Shown here: in pieces, positions 16,602-24,187 of the stretch
How the letters are laid out: every line of letters starts with the position of its first letter
Position numbering within the stretch: position 1 is the first letter of the stretch
Assembly: GCF_003946405.1 (NCBI RefSeq)
Contig: NZ_RHOG01000014.1
Span: forward strand, 1 to 56,952
From: Lacticaseibacillus yichunensis
Lineage (GTDB): Bacteria > Bacillota > Bacilli > Lactobacillales > Lactobacillaceae
Reading direction: 5' to 3'
DNA: 56,952 nucleotides
Notes under the pieces: model-generated
Databases searched by the model: none
What the model was told of the DNA's origin: nothing
What the model saw: the letters and a program-made list of their open reading frames with translations, nothing else
Program-made: the position numbers and the translations under genes

Positions 16602-17278
16602 GAACCTCGCGAGTTGCCAGTGAGTGGGTTGTTTTCGGCTTTACCATCTTACTTATTGGGTATCAGATCAATCTTGCTAAGACGATTCCGAGCCAGTCTC
16701 TTAGGCTGTCCGATGGCGTGCCTCCTGATGCAGGGGCCTATTATCTTTGGGTCTGGCTAATGCCCATTCTTCTGTGGTGCGTCTATCAGGGTATATCCTT
16801 TGCAGACCTGAGTAATGACTTTCATCTATATCAACTGTATCGCTATCGAAGAATCACGACATATTGGCTAAAGCGGCTCGAGATCTCGGCGCTCGAAACT
16901 CTGGCGGGGATGGGGTTATACCAGATAGCGTTTAATTCTGTCGTTCATCAGAGAATTGACTTCTCTTACACGTTAGCAGACCTCAATTGGCTCGCAACCA
17001 CGATCACCATCGTTGTGCTGTTGTTCACGCTCTGTTTATTGTTAAATCCGTTATACGCAGTCCTAGTAGTCTTTGCACTTCTACTTGTCGGTACCGCTGT
17101 AATCCCAGACACGCTGATTCGGAGCATCACTGAGGGAATTCGCGGTCTAATGGTATTTCGCCTCAATGCCCCACTTTCGCGGAGCTTCTTCGAGAACCTC
17201 ATACTGATTGCGATCTGCCTCATAGTAATTATGTTTTTTGGACGAAAATTAGATATTGGAGGAAAAAAACAGCGATGA
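16598..17278 (+). CDS. Membrane protein C of five-gene ABC cluster
   Basis: A 226-residue membrane protein, start ATG 16598 in an ATGA overlap with gene B and preceded by GAGAGGA. It has about six hydrophobic segments separated by a basic cytoplasmic loop (LYQLYRYRRITTYWLKRLE). The tail is GRKLDIGGKKQR. It is similar in size and helix spacing to A and B, so the three may be diverged copies of one permease subunit (inference from layout, not alignment). Its stop overlaps the ATPase start. Confidence 0.78.
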   Translation: MRTSRVASEWVVFGFTILLIGYQINLAKTIPSQSLRLSDGVPPDAGAYYLWVWLMPILLWCVYQGISFADLSNDFHLYQLYRYRRITTYWLKRLEISALETLAGMGLYQIAFNSVVHQRIDFSYTLADLNWLATTITIVVLLFTLCLLLNPLYAVLVVFALLLVGTAVIPDTLIRSITEGIRGLMVFRLNAPLSRSFFENLILIAICLIVIMFFGRKLDIGGKKQR

Positions 17279-17916
17279 CCGAAGTAATTCTTGAACACGT
17301 ATCCAAACACTTTCACAAACAGGTTATCTTAAACGATATCTCTTATACCTTTGAAGGCGGGCGAATCTATGGCCTACGTGGCAAAAACGGAGTCGGAAAA
17401 ACAATGATACTCCGGGCCATTGCGGGCTTAATCAAAACGCAAGGCAAGATTGAAATCAATGGCGTTCAGCTAGGCGAAAAATTCGATTTTCCGCCTGATA
17501 TGGGCCTGTTGATTGAAAATAATGAATTGCTGCCAGATTATACGGCAAAGCAAAATCTAGAGATCCTCGCAAAGATCAAACGTGTTGCCGATGACAAGAT
17601 GATTTCTAATGCATTGGTACGGGTTGGCTTGGACCCTAATGACAAGCGGAAAGTTCGCCATTTTTCCCTCGGCATGCGGCAACGGCTCGCCATTGCGCAG
17701 GCAATTTTTGAACGACCACAGCTGATCTTTCTGGATGAGCCAACAAATGCGCTTGATACAGATGGTGTCACAGAGATAAAAGCGCTACTAGAGGAAGAAC
17801 GCGACCGTGGTGCACTCATCATTATTGCGAGCCATATCACCGAAGATTTGAACGAACTTGCTGACACCATTCTAATGATACAGGGCGGTCAGATCATTGA
17901 AGAAATTAGCTTATAA
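17275..17916 (+). CDS. ABC transporter ATP-binding subunit
   Basis: A 213-residue nucleotide-binding subunit that would drive the membrane proteins of the same operon. All motifs are present: Walker A GKNGVGKT (residues 36-43), the signature in the variant form FSLGMRQRL rather than LSGGQ, Walker B LIFLDEP, and the switch histidine in IIASHI. SLGMRQR is the form typical of ABC-2 exporters for antibiotics, lantibiotic immunity (LanF/BcrA-like) and related functions. It starts at ATG 17275, overlapping gene C by 4 nt, and its last 20 nt overlap gene E. Confidence 0.93.
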   Translation: MTEVILEHVSKHFHKQVILNDISYTFEGGRIYGLRGKNGVGKTMILRAIAGLIKTQGKIEINGVQLGEKFDFPPDMGLLIENNELLPDYTAKQNLEILAKIKRVADDKMISNALVRVGLDPNDKRKVRHFSLGMRQRLAIAQAIFERPQLIFLDEPTNALDTDGVTEIKALLEEERDRGALIIIASHITEDLNELADTILMIQGGQIIEEISL

Positions 17917-18517
17917 TCGTCAGCGCACATTCCGCAGCTTTGCAGCACTGGGTCTGGTGTTGATCACCGCTGGATTATTAGTCTGGCGAGTGTGGTCCCT
18001 GGGCCAAGACATCGCCGTGAAGTATCGCACAACGAATCCAACGAATTTCTCTGGTATCTTAGCTTCCGGTCAATATTCTGCAACTCGATTACCACGCGGT
18101 CTGTATGACGTCCAATTGATCAGCGCGAAAGGTCAGGCCGACTCTTACAAGCTAGTGAAGGGCCATCGTATCGTCAACATGCTTGTTTCTGGAAGCAATG
18201 TCATTTCGATTCAGGGAAAAGTAAGCGTCAGACCAAGTCAGACAGCTGACACAATGACTGCCAAAAAAAGTGTCAGGCTAACGAATACCCAAGGAATACT
18301 GATCTGTGGCACGGATATCCGACCGGGTACCTATAAGGTTAAATTCACTGACACAAAGAACGGCATCTGTCAGGTTGAGGTGATGAACGGGCCTGGGCCG
18401 ACCGAGATACACGATTCGGGACTAGCCACTCTCACATTTAAAAAGAATGACCGAATTACTATTACGATTCTCCAGGGGGCGGACGGGTCCTATACCGTCG
18501 AGTTTCTCCCGTCGTAG
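17897..18517 (+). CDS. Membrane-anchored exoprotein E of five-gene ABC cluster
   Basis: A 206-residue protein starting at TTG 17897 inside the ATPase gene. Residues ~14-33 form one membrane helix after a basic start, so the rest is outside the cell; there is no lipobox. The exterior holds two related beta-rich units: GILASGQYSATRLPRGLYDV at ~48 and GILICGTDIRPGTYKVKFTD at ~130. Each has an [IL]xxGxY[DK]V core like the 'IPAGTYK' domains of many Gram-positive surface proteins. As the last gene of an ABC operon, it may be a receptor, immunity factor or chaperone for the transporter's substrate. No function is established. Confidence 0.75.
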   Translation: MKKLAYNRQRTFRSFAALGLVLITAGLLVWRVWSLGQDIAVKYRTTNPTNFSGILASGQYSATRLPRGLYDVQLISAKGQADSYKLVKGHRIVNMLVSGSNVISIQGKVSVRPSQTADTMTAKKSVRLTNTQGILICGTDIRPGTYKVKFTDTKNGICQVEVMNGPGPTEIHDSGLATLTFKKNDRITITILQGADGSYTVEFLPS

Positions 18518-18653
18518 CCGCACTATTTTTAAAAGTGTGTCCTTCTGACTTGAAACACGGAGGCGGGACCCTAGAGAACAACAACATCAATCGTCACAAA
18601 TAAATATTTTGCCAACGGCGCACGAAAGGGTACGTCACTAATCTAAAGGCAGG

Positions 18654-18686
18654 AAAAAAAAGAGAGGCACTCCGCCTCTCTTTTTT
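18654..18686. terminator. Bidirectional terminator after ABC cluster and kinase gene
   Basis: AAAAAAGAGAGGC pairs with GCCTCTCTTTTTT between the convergent genes. Confidence 0.9.
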
Positions 18687-18689
18687 GAG

Positions 18690-19631
18690 TCACGCCAGCG
18701 TACCCAGCAACTTCAACAGCTTCTCCCGATTCACTTGCGCCTGCGCCTCGTCTTCGTATTCCACTTGCCACACATACGCATCCAGCGCGCAGGTCACCAC
18801 CTGGTACAGCGCCCGGCGCCGAGGGTGATGCGGCAGGTTGCCGTACCCGCGCGCAAAAGCCGGATCCGCGCCGAACGCCCAGGTCGGGGAAAAATCAAAC
18901 TCAGGATCCCCCCAGATGGCCCGGTCAAAATCGATCACCGACACGATGCGCTTGCTGTCCTCGCTGACCAGCACATTGACGGACCACAGATCCGCGTGCA
19001 CCAAATGCGGCTCGGTCACCTCATTCAGCGCCGCTTCCTCACGCCGAAACAAATCGCCAATCATCGCGGATTGGCCCCCCGTCAACAATCCGCATGTCAC
19101 CAACCGCGCGGCCGTATCCGTGATCTCGTGGGTCAAAAACGCGCCCCATCTCGCAAACCCGTCGTCAGGATTCGCCGTCATCAAAGCGACACGGCCAAAC
19201 TGCTGGTTGGACGCGGTCACATGGTGAATGCGCGCCACCGCTTGGCCCAGCTGGTTCTGCAGTGCATCTGGCAGTGGCCCTTTTGCCATCAAGGCACTCA
19301 GCGGCTGGCCGGGCTGATACCGTTGCAGCATGAGGTCACGATCCACCAGCGTTTTGGAAAAATCGGTGGCGAGGATCTGGCGAGGGCCCAGCAGGTTATC
19401 CACAACCGTCTCCGCCTGCATCAGATGGCGCTCGTACGGCAACAGAAGCTCCCGGTGCACCGGCCCGACCCGCAACACGAGTGGGCCGTCAGTCGTTGTC
19501 AAAAGATAGACCGCGTTAAACAGACCGCCAGCCAGCGGGCGCACCGCGGAGATGTTGAGCGCGGGCCGCAGATGGTGCGCGATCTTTTGGAGCTGGGCAG
19601 TCGTCAGATCTTCCGCCAAACGTGAAGTCAA
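18690..19631 (-). CDS. Phosphotransferase of the APH/fructosamine-kinase fold
   Basis: A 313-residue protein with a kinase-like fold that would phosphorylate a small molecule. It starts with TTG 19631 (AAAGGCG upstream; no early Met). Features are the nucleotide-binding hairpin PLAGGLFNAVYLL near residue 35, lysine replaced by arginine in LVLRVGP, the catalytic loop HADLWSVNVLV near residue 212 (usual HGDLHxxN), and the metal-binding IDFDRAIWGDPEFD. The substrate (aminoglycoside, sugar, choline, or none) cannot be told. It is not clearly linked to either neighbour. The next gene upstream on the same strand ends 114 nt away. Confidence 0.82.
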   Translation of the reverse strand: MTSRLAEDLTTAQLQKIAHHLRPALNISAVRPLAGGLFNAVYLLTTTDGPLVLRVGPVHRELLLPYERHLMQAETVVDNLLGPRQILATDFSKTLVDRDLMLQRYQPGQPLSALMAKGPLPDALQNQLGQAVARIHHVTASNQQFGRVALMTANPDDGFARWGAFLTHEITDTAARLVTCGLLTGGQSAMIGDLFRREEAALNEVTEPHLVHADLWSVNVLVSEDSKRIVSVIDFDRAIWGDPEFDFSPTWAFGADPAFARGYGNLPHHPRRRALYQVVTCALDAYVWQVEYEDEAQAQVNREKLLKLLGTLA

Positions 19632-19744
19632 TTTGTCGCCTTTCTTCTATTTAAAAGGGCGCGGGGCAGGTCTCGATGGAAAGGGGCGCGTAACACAGCC
19701 AGAGAAAGCAAACGTTGCGCCGCCAAGCTACGCCGAGGCCGCCA

Positions 19745-20902
19745 TCACTTCCCGCGAATTTTCCGATAGGCCGCGATCTGCTTAGGCGTGTAATGCTCAT
19801 CCAACCAGCGCCATAAGATCGTGATGCGTGTGCGGTCTGCCTCGGCCAGCGCCGCCTGCAACACCGTCACATAGCTACGCGTCGAGGCACTTGGCTTGGC
19901 CCGTTTCTCCGCGAGGTCCGCAATCTTGTCCCAGCCATAGTAAATGCTGAAGGTGCGCGCGGCCGGATCCGCCAACCCTTTTTCCCGGCACCAGTCAACG
20001 GCGGCGGCCGCGGCGATCAGCTCCGCTTGAATGTGCGACACGTCCGCATCCCCGGTGCCGCCAAACTGGTCGATGCGCTGGTCGCCGGCGTCCAGCACCG
20101 AGACGCCCCACTTGTTGTCGGACACCGCCAGCACCAGCGAGAATTGGGTCTCCTTGGCCGCAAGATAGCCCTCGTAGATCTGGCTGAACTTATCATCCAG
20201 CGCATAGATCTCCGGCGCGATCTTGGTCAGCCCGGCCTCGACCGCCGCGGCCCGGTCGGCGATCAGCGGCTCCTCGCCTTTGTAGTGGATCTCGTGTTCG
20301 ATCTGGGCGTAAAAATGCATCCCGTAAGTCCGCACCTGGATCTCCACCGGCAACACCAGCCCAAGCGTCCCATGCGCCGGGGCCTGGACCGTGAAGTGAT
20401 ACGAATGGTAGTTGCGCTGGACCTCCTTGGAATCCGCCGCGAACTCGGCGACATCAGCCGGGTCTGCATCTTCCGGGCGCGGGGCAACATAATTACGCTC
20501 AAGCGCCGCGATGTTCGTGTACCCTGCCCCAGCCAGGCGCTCCTTCAAGGCTTCCACCACGTAAAAAACGCTGGCCGTTGTCGGGCACAATAGACGAAAG
20601 CCCAGCACATCCGGCACCACCGCAAACACGGCGGCCAAAAAGTCTTCCTGGCTGTCCATTCCCTCTAGGCTGACCCCGGCGAGCGCCTGCTTAGCTGGAT
20701 CGCGGAGTTTGGTAAGAATGCTACTGGTCGTCTTGACGCGACTGGTCACTTCCATCAGCGGATGGATGCGGCCGGCGTAATCGGCTTGTTTATTGAGGGT
20801 CAACTGCCAGCCGGTCAGCTGGTCTGACAGCGTTTCGCGCAGGTCCGAAAACTCGGTGCGCACACCTTTGACCCATTCAGTCATTTTGTCATCTGAGATC
20901 AT
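19745..20902 (-). CDS. RelA/SpoT-type nucleotide synthetase fused to an RNase H-like domain
   Basis: A 385-residue protein. Residues ~35-245 are a RelA/SpoT synthetase domain: RVKTTSSILTKL, DVLGFRLLCP, RNYHSYHF and VEIQVRTYGMHFYAQIEHE are the (p)ppGpp-synthetase motifs. There is no HD hydrolase domain, as in small alarmone synthetases. Residues ~255-385 follow the RNase H strand/helix order (FSLVLAVSDNKWGVSVLD ... HIQAELIAAAAAVDW ... TFSIYYGWDKIADLAE ... ITILWRW). The second catalytic acid is kept in QAEL, but the third is Gly in IYYG, so nuclease activity is doubtful. GGGGGA precedes ATG 20902. The divergent neighbour ends in an intact-looking RNase H domain, so the two probably work together (inference). 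Confidence 0.8.
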   Translation of the reverse strand: MISDDKMTEWVKGVRTEFSDLRETLSDQLTGWQLTLNKQADYAGRIHPLMEVTSRVKTTSSILTKLRDPAKQALAGVSLEGMDSQEDFLAAVFAVVPDVLGFRLLCPTTASVFYVVEALKERLAGAGYTNIAALERNYVAPRPEDADPADVAEFAADSKEVQRNYHSYHFTVQAPAHGTLGLVLPVEIQVRTYGMHFYAQIEHEIHYKGEEPLIADRAAAVEAGLTKIAPEIYALDDKFSQIYEGYLAAKETQFSLVLAVSDNKWGVSVLDAGDQRIDQFGGTGDADVSHIQAELIAAAAAVDWCREKGLADPAARTFSIYYGWDKIADLAEKRAKPSASTRSYVTVLQAALAEADRTRITILWRWLDEHYTPKQIAAYRKIRGK

Positions 20903-21241
20903 CACAGTTCCCCCAACTTGCCAAAATATGTCATCGTTTCCCCATTCATTATGGGGTAAAATCGATTTGGATTAAACCCTTGTTGATTATTCCTCGGGCA
21001 CTGTTTCGGGGGTGCCACTTTTCAGTTGGTTGGCGGAAAGCACGGTGACATTGTCGTACTACCGCTACCCCGCCATCCCGCGAGCCGCCACATCTTTTGT
21101 AGTTGGGTTTCGGTGCGCATGGCAGGGGATATCTAACTGGCTCGTGCACGTATGGTGAAGTGCGCCATACGCACCCGAGTCAAGTTAGCTACCCCGCCAT
21201 CCCGCGCACCTTCACACCCTTTTCCTCAGAAAGGACACGTC
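20903..21241. promoter_or_regulatory. Shared divergent control region of the RelA and Clp genes
   Basis: This 340-bp region must hold both promoters. Much of it is a long imperfect hairpin element (21100-21223) plus a right-arm partial copy at 21063-21081 with the same CTACCCCGCCATCCCGCG block as 21190-21206. Its sister copy is at 32391-32512. Confidence 0.6.
21100..21223 (+). repeat. Structured dispersed element, copy 1
   Basis: Long inverted repeat. GCGCATGGCAGGGG (21115-21128) pairs with CCCCGCCATCCCGCGC (21192-21207), CTAAC (21133-21137) with GTTAG (21184-21188), CTCG (21141-21144) with CGAG (21176-21179), and CGTATGG (21149-21155) with CCATACG (21165-21171). The outer flanks match copy 2 at 32391-32512 closely in inverted orientation, while the inner arms differ but remain self-complementary. 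Confidence 0.85.
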
Positions 21242-23515
21242 ATGTCAGAAAATGATTTTGATCTCGACTTTGATACGGTTTTTAGCGATGTCGCCCAGGA
21301 AGCGACGGGGACGTTTTCCAATGCCGACTTGATGGCCACTGCCACGCGGATGTTTCATAAATACACGGATCAAGGCGGCCTGATCAATCTGTTCCGTGTG
21401 ACCGCGAATGTGATGCCGGCTGACCCGCGCCCAGACGAGGAGGCGGCGTTCCAATTTTTCGCCGGCCCCGGCGCCGCGAGTAAGCTCGTCATTCCCGGGC
21501 CTGACGACATGGATCTGTTCAAGGCTGACCGCGAGCGCGCGGAAAACGCGTTGGCGCGCGACGCGAACACCAAACTCACCATTGTCACAGACTCCACGCT
21601 GTCCTACACGCTGTTTCTCACGCAACTGGCGCACGACCTGGCTGCCTCAACGTCGCCGAGCCTCGCTCACAAGAGCATCCTCACCGCAAGCAGCTGGCAG
21701 CTCGCCGAGAGCACAGACGACTTGATTTACGTCGCCCATTTGACCCCCGCCGAATATAAAGTGATTCGCAGCAAAACCACTGACGCCGCGTTCACCCCGC
21801 ATTTTGAGGACGGCACCAGCGCCTTTGAAAAATCCCGCCTGACCGCCCCGCTCTTCTTGCCGCTCAGAACACTTGGCGTCAGCGACGTCGCCTATGTCCT
21901 ACGCCATTTCAGCGAACACTACGAAACCAGCCACCATGTCACCTTTGCGCCCGATGCGCTGGTGCAGCTGGCATCCGGCTCCCGCGCGATCATGACCAAC
22001 TTGCCGGATCCGGAAAAGGCGATTCTGCTGATGGACGAACTCGGCGGCGAATTTGCCGGCACGGCAGAGGCCCCGGTCACGATCACCAAAGAAATGGTCC
22101 AGGACACCCTGGCCACGCGCTACAATACTTTTCCAGCCAGCGTACTTAACAAAGAATCCATTCTCGGCCTGGAAAATACGCTGAACGATGGTGTGATCGG
22201 CCAGACGCAGGCCACTCATGCGGTCGCGCAGGCGATGGCGCGGGCCAGCGTCGGTCTGAACAACCCGCACCGCCCCCTGGCAACGTTCCTGTTCGTCGGG
22301 CCGACCGGAGTAGGGAAAACAGAGCTCGCCAAGCAGTTGACGCTGGCGCTGTATGGCCGCGAAACTGAGTACCTGCGTTTTGACATGTCCGAATTTTCCA
22401 GTCCAGAAGAGGGCGTGTTCAAGCTGATTGGGATCGCCTCCGTTTATAAAAACAGCGAGCGCGGCGGGTTATTGACGAACGCCCTGCGTGAACATCCCAA
22501 CGCGATTCTCTTGTTTGATGAATTTGAAAAAGCGGCGCGGCCGGTTCAGAATCTGATGCTGCAAATGCTGGATGATGCGCGCTTGACCGCAGGCGATGGG
22601 CAGCTTTTCTCTCTGCGTTCAAACATTATGATCTTCACCTCAAATGCCGGGATGGCGCCCAGTGATATGCATGTGGGCTTTGGCAACACCGAGGCCGGCG
22701 CCGACTATGCCTTTTCCACAGAGGCATTCACCAAGGCGTTTCCAAAAGAGTTGCAGAACCGTTTTTCAAACATCATCGAGTTCAAGCCGATCAGCAAGCC
22801 TGATCTGTTCAAGATCTTGGAGATCAAGCTCAAGCGCTTCTATCAGCTGTTTGAGAGCCAGGGCATCAGTCTGTCACTCACCGACGCCGTTAAAACCAAA
22901 CTCGTGGCGCTCGGCTACAAGCCCGACCGCGGCGCCCGGCCGCTGGAGCGTGCGATCGACGACGCGTTGATGGGGCCGATCGCCGACCTGCTTTTGACCA
23001 CCGAAGACACGCATCAGATCAACGTTGACGTGGATGAGGACGACAAGATCGTCGCGCGCGCGGCTGCAATCAAGGTGACCCCACCGCTTACGTTCAAGAC
23101 CGCGGCGGTGCTCTATGTCGACGGCGCGTTCAACCCGCAGACCGGCACGTATGGCTACGGCAGCGTGCTGGCGCAAGATGGCAAAACGGATGTGATCTCC
23201 GGCGCAGGCCAAGAGAAAATTACGCTCAACCTCCGCGATTATGGCGGTGAAATGGCAGGCGTGCTGGCCGGTCTGGAAAAAGCGCAAGCCGCCAACATCA
23301 AAGAACTCACCATTGTCTACGACTACAATGGGATCGAAGGCTGGGGCACCGGGCGCTGGCAAGCCAACCACCCGACCGCTGTGGCCTACCGCGACAAAAT
23401 GGCGCAACTGCGAAATGAAATGACCCTCTATTTCGTCCACACCCGCAAAGAGACCAGCGCCGAAATGAAAGAGGCAAACAACGAGGCAAAGAAAGCTGTA
23501 GGATTGACTAATTAA
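21242..23515 (+). CDS. Clp/HSP100-type AAA+ ATPase with C-terminal RNase H domain
   Basis: A 757-residue protein; ATG 21242 follows AAAGGA. Residues ~100-300 look like a ClpA/ClpB D1 module that has lost its Walker motifs: the start is DANTKLTIVTDSTLSYTLFL, and helical landmarks such as LPDPEKAILLMDELGGE remain. Residues ~315-610 are an intact D2 module: Walker A GPTGVGKTELAK (352-363), Walker B AILLFDEFE (421-429), FTSNAG, and the D2-small arginine GYKPDRGARPLERAI. Residues ~620-757 are RNase H: YVDG (Asp627), GGEMAGVLAGL (Glu670), VYDYNGIEGWGTGRW (Asp694). A final NEAD-like motif reads NNEAKKA. No ClpP-binding tripeptide is obvious. The AAA motor fused to RNase H suggests remodelling of RNA:DNA hybrids or of protein bound to them (inference). 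Confidence 0.85.
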   Translation: MSENDFDLDFDTVFSDVAQEATGTFSNADLMATATRMFHKYTDQGGLINLFRVTANVMPADPRPDEEAAFQFFAGPGAASKLVIPGPDDMDLFKADRERAENALARDANTKLTIVTDSTLSYTLFLTQLAHDLAASTSPSLAHKSILTASSWQLAESTDDLIYVAHLTPAEYKVIRSKTTDAAFTPHFEDGTSAFEKSRLTAPLFLPLRTLGVSDVAYVLRHFSEHYETSHHVTFAPDALVQLASGSRAIMTNLPDPEKAILLMDELGGEFAGTAEAPVTITKEMVQDTLATRYNTFPASVLNKESILGLENTLNDGVIGQTQATHAVAQAMARASVGLNNPHRPLATFLFVGPTGVGKTELAKQLTLALYGRETEYLRFDMSEFSSPEEGVFKLIGIASVYKNSERGGLLTNALREHPNAILLFDEFEKAARPVQNLMLQMLDDARLTAGDGQLFSLRSNIMIFTSNAGMAPSDMHVGFGNTEAGADYAFSTEAFTKAFPKELQNRFSNIIEFKPISKPDLFKILEIKLKRFYQLFESQGISLSLTDAVKTKLVALGYKPDRGARPLERAIDDALMGPIADLLLTTEDTHQINVDVDEDDKIVARAAAIKVTPPLTFKTAAVLYVDGAFNPQTGTYGYGSVLAQDGKTDVISGAGQEKITLNLRDYGGEMAGVLAGLEKAQAANIKELTIVYDYNGIEGWGTGRWQANHPTAVAYRDKMAQLRNEMTLYFVHTRKETSAEMKEANNEAKKAVGLTN

Positions 23516-23611
23516 TAAGGGCCCTGGGAGCGGTGGACCGAGACGCTCATGATTCAGTCTCTTTTCCCCCTCTCCCGCCCCACCTTACAAAACTGTTCGC
23601 CCTCACAACTA

Positions 23612-23645
23612 GCGCGGCGCCCGTCATTCGGGTCGCCGCGTTTTT
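23612..23645 (+). terminator. Terminator after the Clp-RNase H gene
   Basis: GCGGCGCCCG pairs with CGGGTCGCCGC, followed by five T. Confidence 0.88.
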
Positions 23646-23722
23646 ATGTGGGCGCACCGGCCACGAATCAGTAACCCCCTATGCTATACTGGTCGCAGAA
23701 ATCAGACGAGGGGGACACATCT

Positions 23723-24187
23723 GTGCAAGAGAAACTACCTGCCGCGATTCGCAAAGTCTGGACGATCTCAGCATTGTTGACAATTTTTTGGTGGTTGGTC
23801 GCCGCCGCTGGATTGTTCGCCTGCCACATCTTGTGGAACTGGCCGCTTTGGTTGTTGGCTTTTCCTGCGGCGTTGGCCGTTTTGCAGCCCATCATCATGC
23901 TCAGCCTGGTCCCATACCGCTATCAATTTTGGCGGTACAAGATCACGGATACTGCAGTCTACATGCAAAAAGGCGCGATCATCCAAAGTGAGGAAGCCGT
24001 GCCGATCACCCGCGTGCAAAATGTGACGCTATCAAGCGGGCCAATTCTGCGGCATTTTCAGCTGCAGGAGGTCAATATCGAGACGGCTTCGACCAGCCAC
24101 AAGATCGATGGGCTGACGAAACCGGTGGCCGAAAAGCTCCGCGACCAGATTCTCCTGCTGGCCAAGGAGGCACGCGATGAAGGGTAA
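23723..24187 (+). CDS. PH-domain membrane protein, YdbS-like
   Basis: A 154-residue protein with GTG start 23723 (GAGGGGGAC upstream). Two hydrophobic segments (~14-60) are followed by one bacterial PH domain (bPH2): YRYQFWRYKITDTAVYMQKGAI...EEAVPITRVQNVTLSSGPILRHF and VNIETASTSHKIDGL. It overlaps the next gene by 11 nt and is of the same domain type, the layout of Bacillus ydbS-ydbT. In Bacillus that pair has been linked to tolerance of certain antimicrobial peptides and acts at the membrane. The same role here is inference. Confidence 0.88.
   Translation: MQEKLPAAIRKVWTISALLTIFWWLVAAAGLFACHILWNWPLWLLAFPAALAVLQPIIMLSLVPYRYQFWRYKITDTAVYMQKGAIIQSEEAVPITRVQNVTLSSGPILRHFQLQEVNIETASTSHKIDGLTKPVAEKLRDQILLLAKEARDEG

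Noticed and set aside
18735-19625. 296-codon frame on the plus strand
   Set aside because: Antisense shadow of the APH-type kinase gene, with basic, low-complexity translation and no ribosome site.
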